The notes beneath the pieces were generated by a model, which was not told where the DNA came from, did not search any database, and worked only from the letters and a program-made list of their open reading frames with translations. This document shows, piece after piece, positions 54,920-63,427 of a stretch of DNA of 64,000 nt (position 1 is its first letter; every line of letters starts with the position of its first letter). The translations under genes and the position numbers were made by a program. This DNA is from Bacteroidota bacterium (GTDB taxonomy: Bacteria > Bacteroidota > Ignavibacteria > UBA10030 > UBA8401), in NCBI GenBank assembly GCA_035506275.1, contig DATJPT010000014.1:149736-213735 (forward strand), in the 5' to 3' direction.

Positions 54920-56125
54920 ATGCCTGCAGAAAAAAATATCGTGTCGGTTACCGAAATTACCCGCCGGATCAAAGGGGTTCTTGAAAAGGGTTTTAGTGAG
55001 ATTTGGGTGCAGGGGGAAATCTCCAATTGCAAGCTTCATTCTTCCGGCCATATGTATTTTACGCTGAAGGATGAGGGAGCGCAGTTATCTGCCGTCATGT
55101 GGCGCAGCCGGGTCGCGCAAATGCTCTTTCGTCCGGCCGATGGAATGAAGGTCATCGTTCGCGGCAATATTACCGTGTACGAACCGAGGGGAAATTATCA
55201 GATCGATTGCCTCCAACTTCAGCCTCTCGGCACGGGGGAATTACAACTTGCCTTCGACCGCCTTAAACAGAAGCTCCAAGCGGAAGGACTGTTTGCTGAG
55301 GATCATAAGAAGCCCCTTCCTCCGTATCCGCAGAAGATTGGGATTATAACGTCGCCGACGGGGGCCGCCATTCAGGATATTTTGAATGTTTTATCGCGCA
55401 GGTTTCCGGCCCTAGAAGTTATTGTCGTGCCGGTGAAAGTGCAAGGCATCGGTGCCGCTGATGAAATTGCGCAGGCAGTTCGAGACCTCAATGCGTTGCC
55501 GGATATCGATGTCATGATTGTCGGACGGGGAGGCGGATCGCTTGAAGATCTATGGGCGTTCAACGAGGAGGTCGTCGCACGCGCCATCTACGCATCCCGT
55601 ATTCCGGTCATCAGTGCGGTCGGGCATGAGGTGGACTTCAGCATGAGCGATTTCGTCGCCGACCTGCGCGCGCCCACTCCTTCAGCCGCCGCTGAAATGG
55701 TGGTGAAAGACCGGAATGAGATTATTGATATTCTACGTAATTTTTCCTATACTATTCAAAATCTGACGGCAAGCAGGATTCAATCAGCGAAAGAAAGAAT
55801 CCAATCCCTTCTCGGAAGCTATTCTTTCAATAAACCGCTCGATATGTTCCGCCAGCGCGGACAGCTTGTCGATGATTTGGAACATCGGCTTCACCGGAGC
55901 GTTGAGCACCGATTGGGGATGGTGCGGCAGCAAGCGGAATCGTTTGCCAAGCGGATTCAATCGATGGACCCCCAATTGGCGCTCAAACGCGGATACACGA
56001 TGGTGCTCCGCAACGGGAAGATCGTTCCAGCCGCGTCGCGGGTCTCGGAAAAAGACCGCATCACGGTTCGGTTTTTTGACGGTGACGCTGAATCGATAGT
56101 CGAATCAGTTCAGAAAAAGAAATGA
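54920..56125 (+). CDS. xseA: Exodeoxyribonuclease VII large subunit
   Basis: A 401-residue protein. The N-terminal OB fold (VTEITRRIKGVLEKGF, EISNCKLHSSGHMYFTLKD) is followed by the catalytic domain, with KKPLPPYPQKIGIITSPTGAAIQD, MIVGRGGGSLEDLWAFNEE and SAVGHEVDFSMSDFVADLRAPTPSAAAE, then a coiled-coil and the C-terminal ALKRGYTMV segment. With XseB it degrades single-stranded DNA to short oligonucleotides. Its stop overlaps xseB. Confidence 0.96.
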   Translation: MPAEKNIVSVTEITRRIKGVLEKGFSEIWVQGEISNCKLHSSGHMYFTLKDEGAQLSAVMWRSRVAQMLFRPADGMKVIVRGNITVYEPRGNYQIDCLQLQPLGTGELQLAFDRLKQKLQAEGLFAEDHKKPLPPYPQKIGIITSPTGAAIQDILNVLSRRFPALEVIVVPVKVQGIGAADEIAQAVRDLNALPDIDVMIVGRGGGSLEDLWAFNEEVVARAIYASRIPVISAVGHEVDFSMSDFVADLRAPTPSAAAEMVVKDRNEIIDILRNFSYTIQNLTASRIQSAKERIQSLLGSYSFNKPLDMFRQRGQLVDDLEHRLHRSVEHRLGMVRQQAESFAKRIQSMDPQLALKRGYTMVLRNGKIVPAASRVSEKDRITVRFFDGDAESIVESVQKKK

Positions 56126-56373
56126 AGAATGCGATGGCTTCTGCGAAGAAAGAGGGCGCGAAACGGACATTTGAGCAGTCTCTTGACCGGTTGGAGAAGA
56201 TTGTCGATTCGTTAGAGCGGGGGGAAACACCGCTCGAAAACGCTATCGAGTTGTATGAAGAAGGAATCGCGTTGTCCAAAGAGTGCATGGAGACACTGTC
56301 AAAAGCGGAGCTGAAGATCAAGAAGCTCAGCAAAGACATGAACAATAAGATCGAGTTGATGGATTTTGAATAG
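56122..56373 (+). CDS. xseB: Exodeoxyribonuclease VII small subunit
   Basis: An 83-residue helical protein with the family pattern FEQSLDRLEKIVDSLERGETPLENAIELYEEGIAL. The ATG overlaps the xseA stop (ATGA), and dxs follows after 11 bases, an order common in bacteria. Confidence 0.95.
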   Translation: MKNAMASAKKEGAKRTFEQSLDRLEKIVDSLERGETPLENAIELYEEGIALSKECMETLSKAELKIKKLSKDMNNKIELMDFE

Positions 56374-56384
56374 ACGAAACGCAC

Positions 56385-58328
56385 ATGGTAGAAACCGAAA
56401 CAAAATTTTTTCATAAGATCGATACCCCGCACGATCTGCGGCAGCTTGAAGTGAAAGATCTCCGGACTCTTTCGAAAGAGATCAGAGATTTCCTGGTCGA
56501 TTCGATCTCAAAAACCGGCGGACATCTCGGGGCAGGGCTGGGAGCGGTCGAGCTTGCCGTTGCCCTACATTATGTTTTTGATACGCCGAAGGACAAGCTG
56601 GTGTGGGATGTCGGCCATCAAGCGTACCCGCATAAGATCATCACCGGAAGAAAAAGCCGTTTTCATACGATCCGCCAGCTTCATGGCATCAGCGGATTTC
56701 TTAAACGAAGCGAGAGCGAGTACGACACGTTCGGCGCCGGTCACGCGAGCACGGCCATCTCTGCGGCTCTCGGCATAGCGACGGCGCGCGATTTCAAGCA
56801 TGAACACTATAAAGTTGTTGCCATCGTCGGCGATGGATCGTTGACCGGCGGCATGGCGTATGAGGCGATGAACAACGCCGGCTTGCTCAAGAAGGACATG
56901 ATCGTTGTTCTCAATGATAATCGGATGGTCTCACTCTCTTCGGTTGCGCCGAATCTCTGGTCGTTCCATAATTACTTTGCCGAAGTGTTGACTCATCCGA
57001 GCTATAACAAATTTAAGGCGAATGTCTGGGACTTGACCGGGAAACTGGACACCTTTGGCGACCGTCTTCGCTCGGTCGCTCAGAATGTTGAAAAAGGGTT
57101 GAAAGCGGTGATAACGCCGGGAATGTTGTTCGAGGCGCTTGGTTTTCGGTACTTCGGCCCCTTCAACGGGCATAATGTTGTCAAGCTGGTTGAAATTTTC
57201 CGGCATGTCAAGAACCTGAAGGGTCCGATCCTTATTCACACGATTACCGAAAAAGGAAAGGGATACGGACCTGCCGAGAAAGAGGCGACACGGCTCCATG
57301 GTGTAACGCCGTTCGATAAGGTCACGGGAATCTCTCCGAAAAACCCGAATGCTCCGCCGGCATTCACGTCAGTCTTCGGAGATGCGCTTGTCGAAGTGTG
57401 CCGGCAAAATGAAAAAGTCGTCGGCGTTACTGCTGCGATGCCCGATGGCACGGGTTTGACGGCACTGCAGAAGGCGATGCCCGAGCGGTTTTTTGACGTT
57501 GGGATCGCGGAGCAGCACGCGGTGACATTTGCGGCCGGACTTGCGACCGAGGGGTATATTCCTGTCACGGCAATTTATTCAACATTCCTGCAAAGAGCGT
57601 ACGATCAGATCATTCATGACGTCGCGCTTCAGAATCTTCATGTGGTTTTTGTCCTCGATAGGGGGGGGTTGGTCGGAGCTGACGGTCCCACGCACCATGG
57701 CGCGTTTGATCTGTCGTACCTCCGGTGTATTCCTGGCATGGTAGTGATGGCTCCAAAGGACGAAAACGAGTTGAGGGATATGCTGTTCACCGCCGTCGAA
57801 CATCGCGGCGGGCCGATCGCGTTGAGATATCCGCGCGGGAACGCGTTTGGATTTCCTTTGAAAAAGGAATTTGAAAGAATCGAAATCGGCAAGGGAGAAA
57901 TATTGCGCACGGGCAACGATGTTGCGATATTGACTCTCGGAACCATGGTCTACAATTCTCTCTCGGCGGCCGACCTCCTGGCTAAAGAGGGTATCTTGGC
58001 AGAAGTCGTGAACATGCGTTTTGTAAAGCCGATAGACCGGAAGCTGCTTGAACGGTTGGTGGAGAAATTTGACCGAATTGTGACGGTCGAAGAGAACACG
58101 ATGCAGGGGGGATTCGGCGCGGCGGTTCTCGAGACCCTTGCTTCCATGAATCACAGAAACGTCAGCGTGCACGTTCACGGCATCCCCGATGATTTTATCG
58201 AGCATGGAACGCCGAATGAACTCTACCAGATCGTAAAGCTTGATCCGCGCGGGATCGCAGGGGTCGTCAAAGAATTTTGCGAAGCTCATCCTTCGCACAA
58301 CAGAACTACAGAACGCCGGGCGTTGTAG
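56385..58328 (+). CDS. dxs: 1-deoxy-D-xylulose-5-phosphate synthase
   Basis: A 647-residue thiamine-diphosphate enzyme starting the MEP isoprenoid pathway. DVGHQAYPHKIITGR, the ThDP motif GDGSLTGGMAYEAMNNAG and FDVGIAEQHAVTFAAGLA with the conserved Glu are present, as is DRGGLVGADGPTHHGAFDLSYLR. Length is normal. It is the third gene of the xseA operon. Confidence 0.96.
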   Translation: MVETETKFFHKIDTPHDLRQLEVKDLRTLSKEIRDFLVDSISKTGGHLGAGLGAVELAVALHYVFDTPKDKLVWDVGHQAYPHKIITGRKSRFHTIRQLHGISGFLKRSESEYDTFGAGHASTAISAALGIATARDFKHEHYKVVAIVGDGSLTGGMAYEAMNNAGLLKKDMIVVLNDNRMVSLSSVAPNLWSFHNYFAEVLTHPSYNKFKANVWDLTGKLDTFGDRLRSVAQNVEKGLKAVITPGMLFEALGFRYFGPFNGHNVVKLVEIFRHVKNLKGPILIHTITEKGKGYGPAEKEATRLHGVTPFDKVTGISPKNPNAPPAFTSVFGDALVEVCRQNEKVVGVTAAMPDGTGLTALQKAMPERFFDVGIAEQHAVTFAAGLATEGYIPVTAIYSTFLQRAYDQIIHDVALQNLHVVFVLDRGGLVGADGPTHHGAFDLSYLRCIPGMVVMAPKDENELRDMLFTAVEHRGGPIALRYPRGNAFGFPLKKEFERIEIGKGEILRTGNDVAILTLGTMVYNSLSAADLLAKEGILAEVVNMRFVKPIDRKLLERLVEKFDRIVTVEENTMQGGFGAAVLETLASMNHRNVSVHVHGIPDDFIEHGTPNELYQIVKLDPRGIAGVVKEFCEAHPSHNRTTERRAL

Positions 58329-58357
58329 TTCATATTCGCTTATTGATATCGCCAACA

Positions 58358-59362
58358 ATGGAAAAAGCTAAAATCGGTATTGTTGGATTGGGTTGGATCG
58401 CACAGGTTTTTCATCTTCCTATCCTTACCAAAATCTCCGACGCGACGGTCCCGTGTGTATGTGACAAAGACAGGTCGCGTGCCCGCGCTCTTGCCGAGAA
58501 ATTCGGCATCAAACGCTATTATTCCGATGTGCAGGAAATGCTCCAGACGGAAGAACTCGATGCGGTCGATATTTGCACCACGACGAACGCCCACAAAGAT
58601 ATTGCGATCGCCTGTCTTGAAGCAAAGAAGGATATTTTCGTCGAAAAACCGATCGCCCGAAAATATCTGGAAGCGGTTGCGATCGCCGAGGCCGCCAAGA
58701 AGGCAAAAAAGAAGGTCATGGTCGGGATGAATAATCGCTTTCGGCCTGATACCATGATTTTGCGCAGTTTTATCGAGAATAATGATCTGGGAGAAGTGTT
58801 CTACGTAAAAGCCGGCTGGCTCAAGAAGCTTACCGATCAGAGCAGCTGGATGGGACATAAAGACAAATCAGGGGGCGGCGTTTTTCTCGACCTCGGGATC
58901 GTTATGCTCGACCTTGCGTTATGGATGACCGGATATCCGGAGGTCAAACGGGTAAATTCTTCGACATATTCTCACGCTACTCCCGGCGTCGAAGATTCTG
59001 CGTCTGTGTTTTTATTCATGAAGAACGGAGCAACGATCACCATCGAGGTAAGTTGGAGCTTTTATATCGAGAATGAGCTTTTTTATTGCAACATTTACGG
59101 CGATAAGGGGAGCGCAAAGCTCAATCCGTTGAAGATCCATCGCGAAATGCATGGAAGCATCGTCAACGTCACGCCGGGCAAGATCGACGACATCCAGAAT
59201 CTTTTCCGGCGCTCGTACGAAAATGAGTTGAAGCACTTTATCGGCGCCGTGCGGGGCATCCACCAAATCATCTCGACCGCGGACGAAGCGGTCCTCCGGA
59301 TGAGGATTGTCGACGCGATCTACAGCTCTGCGGCGAAAGGAAAAGAAATCTATTTTAAGTAA
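58358..59362 (+). CDS. Gfo/Idh/MocA family oxidoreductase
   Basis: A 334-residue NAD(P)-dependent oxidoreductase. The Rossmann start KIGIVGLGWIAQ follows the ATG at 58358; the signature EKPIA is near residue 101 and the substrate domain holds GGGVFLDLGIVMLDLALW, where the family has its Asp/His catalytic region. The substrate is probably a sugar or cyclitol but unknown. The frame extends upstream into dxs, which I take as chance. Confidence 0.88.
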   Translation: MEKAKIGIVGLGWIAQVFHLPILTKISDATVPCVCDKDRSRARALAEKFGIKRYYSDVQEMLQTEELDAVDICTTTNAHKDIAIACLEAKKDIFVEKPIARKYLEAVAIAEAAKKAKKKVMVGMNNRFRPDTMILRSFIENNDLGEVFYVKAGWLKKLTDQSSWMGHKDKSGGGVFLDLGIVMLDLALWMTGYPEVKRVNSSTYSHATPGVEDSASVFLFMKNGATITIEVSWSFYIENELFYCNIYGDKGSAKLNPLKIHREMHGSIVNVTPGKIDDIQNLFRRSYENELKHFIGAVRGIHQIISTADEAVLRMRIVDAIYSSAAKGKEIYFK

Positions 59363-59445
59363 GCCGGTTCAAAAAATCATGAGGACATCATGGAGCGTCG
59401 CAAGCGAGTCTGTGATGTCTCTTTTATTTCATGGCGGGATGATGC

Positions 59446-60531
59446 ATGAGCCGGAGTGACGATGAAAAATGGATGCGGCGGTGTTTTGCGCTCGCGGCGA
59501 AAGGGATAGGAAGGGTAAGTCCGAATCCCCTTGTCGGCGCTGTCATCGTTCGAAGCGGAAAACTGCTTGGGCAAGGTTATCATCAGAAAGTCGGCGGTGC
59601 GCACGCCGAAGTGAACGCACTTAACGATGCCCGAAGAAGACATTCCGACGTTCGAGGCGCGACGCTTTATGTGAATCTCGAACCGTGCGCACACTACGGA
59701 AAAACCCCGCCGTGTGCGGACGCGATCGTCCGGGCAGGCATTGGAAAAGTCGTTGCTGCGATGAAAGATCCAAACCCCCTTGTCGCGGGGAAAGGTTTTG
59801 TCATCCTTCGCATGGCTGGGATAAAACTGAGGATTGGTATTCTGAAGAATGATGCGCACATCCTCAACGAAAAATTTATGAAGTACATCACAACGGGTTC
59901 GCCCTTTGTGGCCTTGAAAGCCGCACAAACAAAGGACGGATTTATCGCCCGCGAGGATGGAAGTTCAAGATGGATATCGTCAAAAGCGTCACGCAGGTTT
60001 GTTCATCAACTTCGCGCCGAATATGATGCAGTTGTTGTCGGAGCGCGGACAGCGGCCGTTGATGATCCGAAACTGACCGTCCGCACCGTTAACGGAAGGA
60101 ATCCATTGAGGGTGTTGATCGACGGAAATCTCAGTGCTCCGGTCGACGCAGCGATATTCAGCGACAAAGATAGACAACGGACGATCGTCTTCTTTGGAAG
60201 AGGGAAAAAAGAGAAGGTGAAAATTCTGAAGGCCAAGGGGGTTCAATTGGTTCCGATGAAAAGCAGGAATGGCAGGATTGAGGTTAGGGACGTCCTATCG
60301 AAGGCAGCGGAGAGAGGGATAGCATCGCTCCTTGTGGAGGGGGGGCAATCAATCTATCGGCAATTTTTGGCGGCGCGGAAGGCAGACAAAATATATCTCT
60401 TTACTTCCCCCCAAAAGTTTCATCAGGGGCTTTTAACCTTTGGCCGTACTGTACCCCGTTTCAAGATAAGGCGAAAGCAAATACGTACTATAGGAGGGGA
60501 TGTCCTTACAGAAGGATACCTTTCCTATTAA
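59446..60531 (+). CDS. ribD: Bifunctional riboflavin deaminase/reductase RibD
   Basis: A 361-residue enzyme for two steps of riboflavin synthesis. The deaminase half (1-145) has the zinc site HAEVNAL (H53, catalytic E55) and PCAHYGKTPPC (C81, C90). The reductase half has SLDGKIA-type residues as TKDGFIA, SKASRRFVHQLRAEYDAVVVGARTAAVDDP and LLVEGGQSIYRQF. There is no FMN riboswitch in the 84 bases before it. ribE follows. Confidence 0.94.
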   Translation: MSRSDDEKWMRRCFALAAKGIGRVSPNPLVGAVIVRSGKLLGQGYHQKVGGAHAEVNALNDARRRHSDVRGATLYVNLEPCAHYGKTPPCADAIVRAGIGKVVAAMKDPNPLVAGKGFVILRMAGIKLRIGILKNDAHILNEKFMKYITTGSPFVALKAAQTKDGFIAREDGSSRWISSKASRRFVHQLRAEYDAVVVGARTAAVDDPKLTVRTVNGRNPLRVLIDGNLSAPVDAAIFSDKDRQRTIVFFGRGKKEKVKILKAKGVQLVPMKSRNGRIEVRDVLSKAAERGIASLLVEGGQSIYRQFLAARKADKIYLFTSPQKFHQGLLTFGRTVPRFKIRRKQIRTIGGDVLTEGYLSY

Positions 60532-60564
60532 CATCAATGACCAATGAAGGTAATTTGAATAATC

Positions 60565-61155
60565 ATGTTTACAGGAATTGTTGAAGAGATCGGCAAAGTT
60601 GTCTCGGTGAGGAACAGGCGTGATGGAATGCAGTTTGATATCGAGGCGAAGAAAGTGTCGTCCGGGCTGAAGGTCGACAACAGCATCGCTGTCAATGGGA
60701 CATGTTTAACGATAGTGCGGCGGAAGAAAAAAGTCCTTACATTCGACGCAGTAAAGGAAACGTTAACGAAAACCAGCTTGGGATCGCTGCATGTAGGCAG
60801 CAGCGTCAATCTTGAGCGGGCCGTATCGCTGAACCAGCGGCTGGGAGGGCACCTTGTTCAGGGGCACGTGGACACCACAGGAATCGTCATGAAGCGGACT
60901 GTGTTGAAGGCAAGTTGGATGTTTGCTGTACGTTTTCCGAAGAAATTTCGGAGATACCTTATTCCGGTGGGGTCGATTTCCGTTGACGGGGTAAGTTTGA
61001 CGGTCGCTCGTTTGCATGCGGACAACTTTGAAGTAGCCATCATACCGTACACTTATGAACACACCATTTTCCATGACTACCGGGAAGGGACAAAAGTCAA
61101 CCTCGAATTCGATCTTGTAGGAAAGTACATCGACTCTTTGCTTTGCAGGAATTGA
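60565..61155 (+). CDS. ribE: Riboflavin synthase, alpha subunit
   Basis: A 196-residue protein of two tandem lumazine-binding barrels. It begins with the hallmark MFTGIVEEIG; NSIAVNGTCLTI closes the first half, and RLGGHLVQGHVDTTG and ISVDGVSLTV belong to the second. It makes riboflavin from two lumazine molecules. It lies 33 bases after ribD. Confidence 0.95.
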   Translation: MFTGIVEEIGKVVSVRNRRDGMQFDIEAKKVSSGLKVDNSIAVNGTCLTIVRRKKKVLTFDAVKETLTKTSLGSLHVGSSVNLERAVSLNQRLGGHLVQGHVDTTGIVMKRTVLKASWMFAVRFPKKFRRYLIPVGSISVDGVSLTVARLHADNFEVAIIPYTYEHTIFHDYREGTKVNLEFDLVGKYIDSLLCRN

Positions 61156-61202
61156 TTCGGCTGGCACTTTTTGTCATACAGAGTATATTCCGATAAACGA
61201 AC

Positions 61203-61967
61203 ATGAAAGATATTTTTCGGTCGAAGGTAACAAGGATTGTTCTATGGATCGCAGGCGGACTTTTGTCCGTTGTGCTTGTACTGGATAACGTTATTCTCCC
61301 CTGGTATGTGAATCATGGCGGGACGCTGAGCGTTCCGGACGTCGTCGGTATGCCTGAAGCAGATGCCTTTCGCGTTATTGATTCATTGAACCTGGAAGCG
61401 AGGCAGGGCGATGTCCATCCGGACAAAGACTATCCGGAAGGCTATGTCGTCGGACAGAACCCTGCGCCGTCTCAGCTTGTGAAACCGCGCCGGCGTGTCT
61501 ACCTCACGATCAGCGGGGGAGAGCAGCTTGCGGTCGTACCCGATCTGAAGGGGCGCTCGGTGCGCGATACGAAGTTTGCTCTGGACCGAGTCGGGCTGAA
61601 GCTCGGGGCGGTCGTCAGGCAAATTTCAAAAGAATTCCCCGAGGGAACAATCATATCACAGGATGTGGTCCCAGGAGCGAAAGTGAAACGAGGGTTGTAT
61701 ATCGGTGTGACCGAAAGTACCGGAGAATCAATGGACAGCCTTGTTGTCCCGACCGTCATCGGCAAAACTCTGGCTGACGCTCAGAAGATCTTGGCTCTGA
61801 AGGGGTTCAAAGCAGGGACGATTACTTATCAGCCGAACGCCGACCTCCTGCCGAATACGGTCATTGGCCAGCTGCCGCGCGCTGGCGATATTTCCGGGTT
61901 CGGAAAGCCGATCGATCTTTTTGTCGCACAGGCACCCGAGAAAAAAGGATATGTCCCGGAACACTAG
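61203..61967 (+). CDS. PASTA-domain membrane protein
   Basis: A 254-residue protein. An N-terminal helix (IVLWIAGGLLSVVLVLDNVIL) anchors it; three PASTA domains follow outside, at about residues 38-105 (VPDVVGMPEADAFRVIDSLNLEA), 107-174 (VPDLKGRSVRDTKFALDRVGLKLG) and 178-250 (VPTVIGKTLADAQKILALKGFKAG). There is no kinase or transpeptidase domain, so it may sense or bind peptidoglycan by itself. The rpe gene follows after 4 bases. Confidence 0.88.
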   Translation: MKDIFRSKVTRIVLWIAGGLLSVVLVLDNVILPWYVNHGGTLSVPDVVGMPEADAFRVIDSLNLEARQGDVHPDKDYPEGYVVGQNPAPSQLVKPRRRVYLTISGGEQLAVVPDLKGRSVRDTKFALDRVGLKLGAVVRQISKEFPEGTIISQDVVPGAKVKRGLYIGVTESTGESMDSLVVPTVIGKTLADAQKILALKGFKAGTITYQPNADLLPNTVIGQLPRAGDISGFGKPIDLFVAQAPEKKGYVPEH

Positions 61968-61971
61968 GTCC

Positions 61972-62646
61972 ATGGAATCAAAAAAGCATTCGGTACTGAT
62001 CGCGCCTTCGATTCTTGCGGCGGACTTTGCAAACCTTGCCAAAGAGGTCGCGCTGGCGGAAAAAGGGGGAGCGGACCTTCTTCATCTCGACATCATGGAC
62101 GGTCACTTCGTTCCCAACATCAGTTTCGGTCCTGGCGTCGTGAAAACCGTCCATGCCTTGACGCCCCTTCCCCTTGATACCCATCTTATGATCGCCAACC
62201 CCGATCCCTATCTGGAAGTATTTCAACAGGCGGGAACAACGCGCCTCACCGTCCATGTGGAAGTGTGCAAGGATTTGAAGCGAACGGTCTCGACGATCCG
62301 GCAGCTCGGAATGAAGCCGGGGGTTTGTTTAAATCCGGCAACGCCCCTTTCAGCGCTGGAGGAGATATTGCCTGAAGCCGATTTGGTCCTCATCATGTCT
62401 GTGAACCCCGGATTCGGCGGACAAAAATTTCTTCCGCAGACCTTTCAAAAGATCCGAGACCTGAAACATATTATCTCATCACAGGGATTGCATCCGCTTA
62501 TTGAAGTCGATGGAGGAATTGATGTGGAGAACGCTCCGCTCCTTATTGATGCGGGGGCGGATGTCTTGGTATCCGGCACGGCCATATTCAAATCAAAAAA
62601 TATAGGCCGGGCCATCAGGAACCTGAGAGGGATCCCTGAACGATGA
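61972..62646 (+). CDS. rpe: Ribulose-phosphate 3-epimerase
   Basis: A 224-residue TIM-barrel enzyme of the pentose phosphate pathway. IAPSILAADF, LHLDIMDGHFVPNISFGP, the metal/His region LDTHLMI, MSVNPGFGGQKF and EVDGGID are all present. ATG 61972 comes just after the PASTA gene stop; longer frames overlap it. A strong terminator follows. Confidence 0.96.
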   Translation: MESKKHSVLIAPSILAADFANLAKEVALAEKGGADLLHLDIMDGHFVPNISFGPGVVKTVHALTPLPLDTHLMIANPDPYLEVFQQAGTTRLTVHVEVCKDLKRTVSTIRQLGMKPGVCLNPATPLSALEEILPEADLVLIMSVNPGFGGQKFLPQTFQKIRDLKHIISSQGLHPLIEVDGGIDVENAPLLIDAGADVLVSGTAIFKSKNIGRAIRNLRGIPER

Positions 62647-62685
62647 TGTAAAAAAACAGATCCACCCTGAAGCCTGGCTTCTCCC

Positions 62686-62724
62686 AACAAAAAGCCCCGT
62701 CATTCACTGACGGGGCTTTTTGTT
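62686..62724. terminator. Strong bidirectional terminator after rpe
   Basis: A perfect 17-bp inverted repeat (62686-62702 with 62708-62724), with AGCCCCGTCA/TGACGGGGCT in the stem and a 5-base loop, followed by a T run. The A-rich 5' arm would also give a T run on the other strand. It ends the xseA-to-rpe unit and isolates glnB. Confidence 0.93.
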
Positions 62725-62763
62725 CTATGGCAGGCGAAGATTTCTACCTTATTAAATAAAGAT

Positions 62764-62822
62764 ATTTGTCAAAAAACATTAAAAATGACTTGACAAATGA
62801 AAAATATGCATTATATTATAAT
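62764..62822 (+). promoter_or_regulatory. glnB promoter with overlapping inverted repeat
   Basis: TTGACA at 62790-62795, with TATATT at 62812-62817 (16-base spacer; TATAAT at 62817-62822 is a further match). The -35 is part of a perfect 9-bp inverted repeat, ATTTGTCAA (62764-62772) and TTGACAAAT (62790-62798), 17 bases apart, a possible two-half-site operator. The region is much richer in A/T than its surroundings. Confidence 0.6.
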
Positions 62823-62824
62823 GT

Positions 62825-63020
62825 CGCGATGCTTGAGCGGAATGCTGCCGTGAGGGGAGGGCGGCTTCCGCTGGTCCACCGGACGCGCACTGTAGGGCGC
62901 AGGCGGATATGGCGAGCATGCATTTATTGCCATCCCTTTAACGACACGGAGATGCCTATGAGTCAATATCGCTCGACCTAGTTTTGCAAAAAGAATACTT
63001 TTTTCACATCGTAAAAATAA
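62825..63020 (+). other. Long, probably structured leader of glnB
   Basis: About 195 bases between the promoter and glnB without a convincing gene. Short hairpins can be drawn: GCTGCC/GGCGGC (62844-62849 with 62860-62865), GCGC/GCGC (62885-62888 with 62897-62900) and ATGGC/GCCAT (62909-62913 with 62929-62933). The first 110 bases are G/C-rich, in contrast to both flanks. I recognise no known riboswitch. Confidence 0.35.
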
Positions 63021-63359
<339 letters not shown>

Positions 63360-63427
63360 TGCTGGCTTTCTTGCATTCGATATCACAGCAATGCACTTAT
63401 TTTAATCACATCGAAAAGGACTAGCTC

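Noticed and set aside
59363-59445. FMN riboswitch in front of ribD
   Set aside because: I looked for the conserved RFN elements in this 83-base gap and found none; the gap is too short.
62766-62981. A 71-codon open frame upstream of glnB
   Set aside because: It begins before and runs through the promoter boxes, has no ribosome site, and its product is a basic, random-looking sequence.
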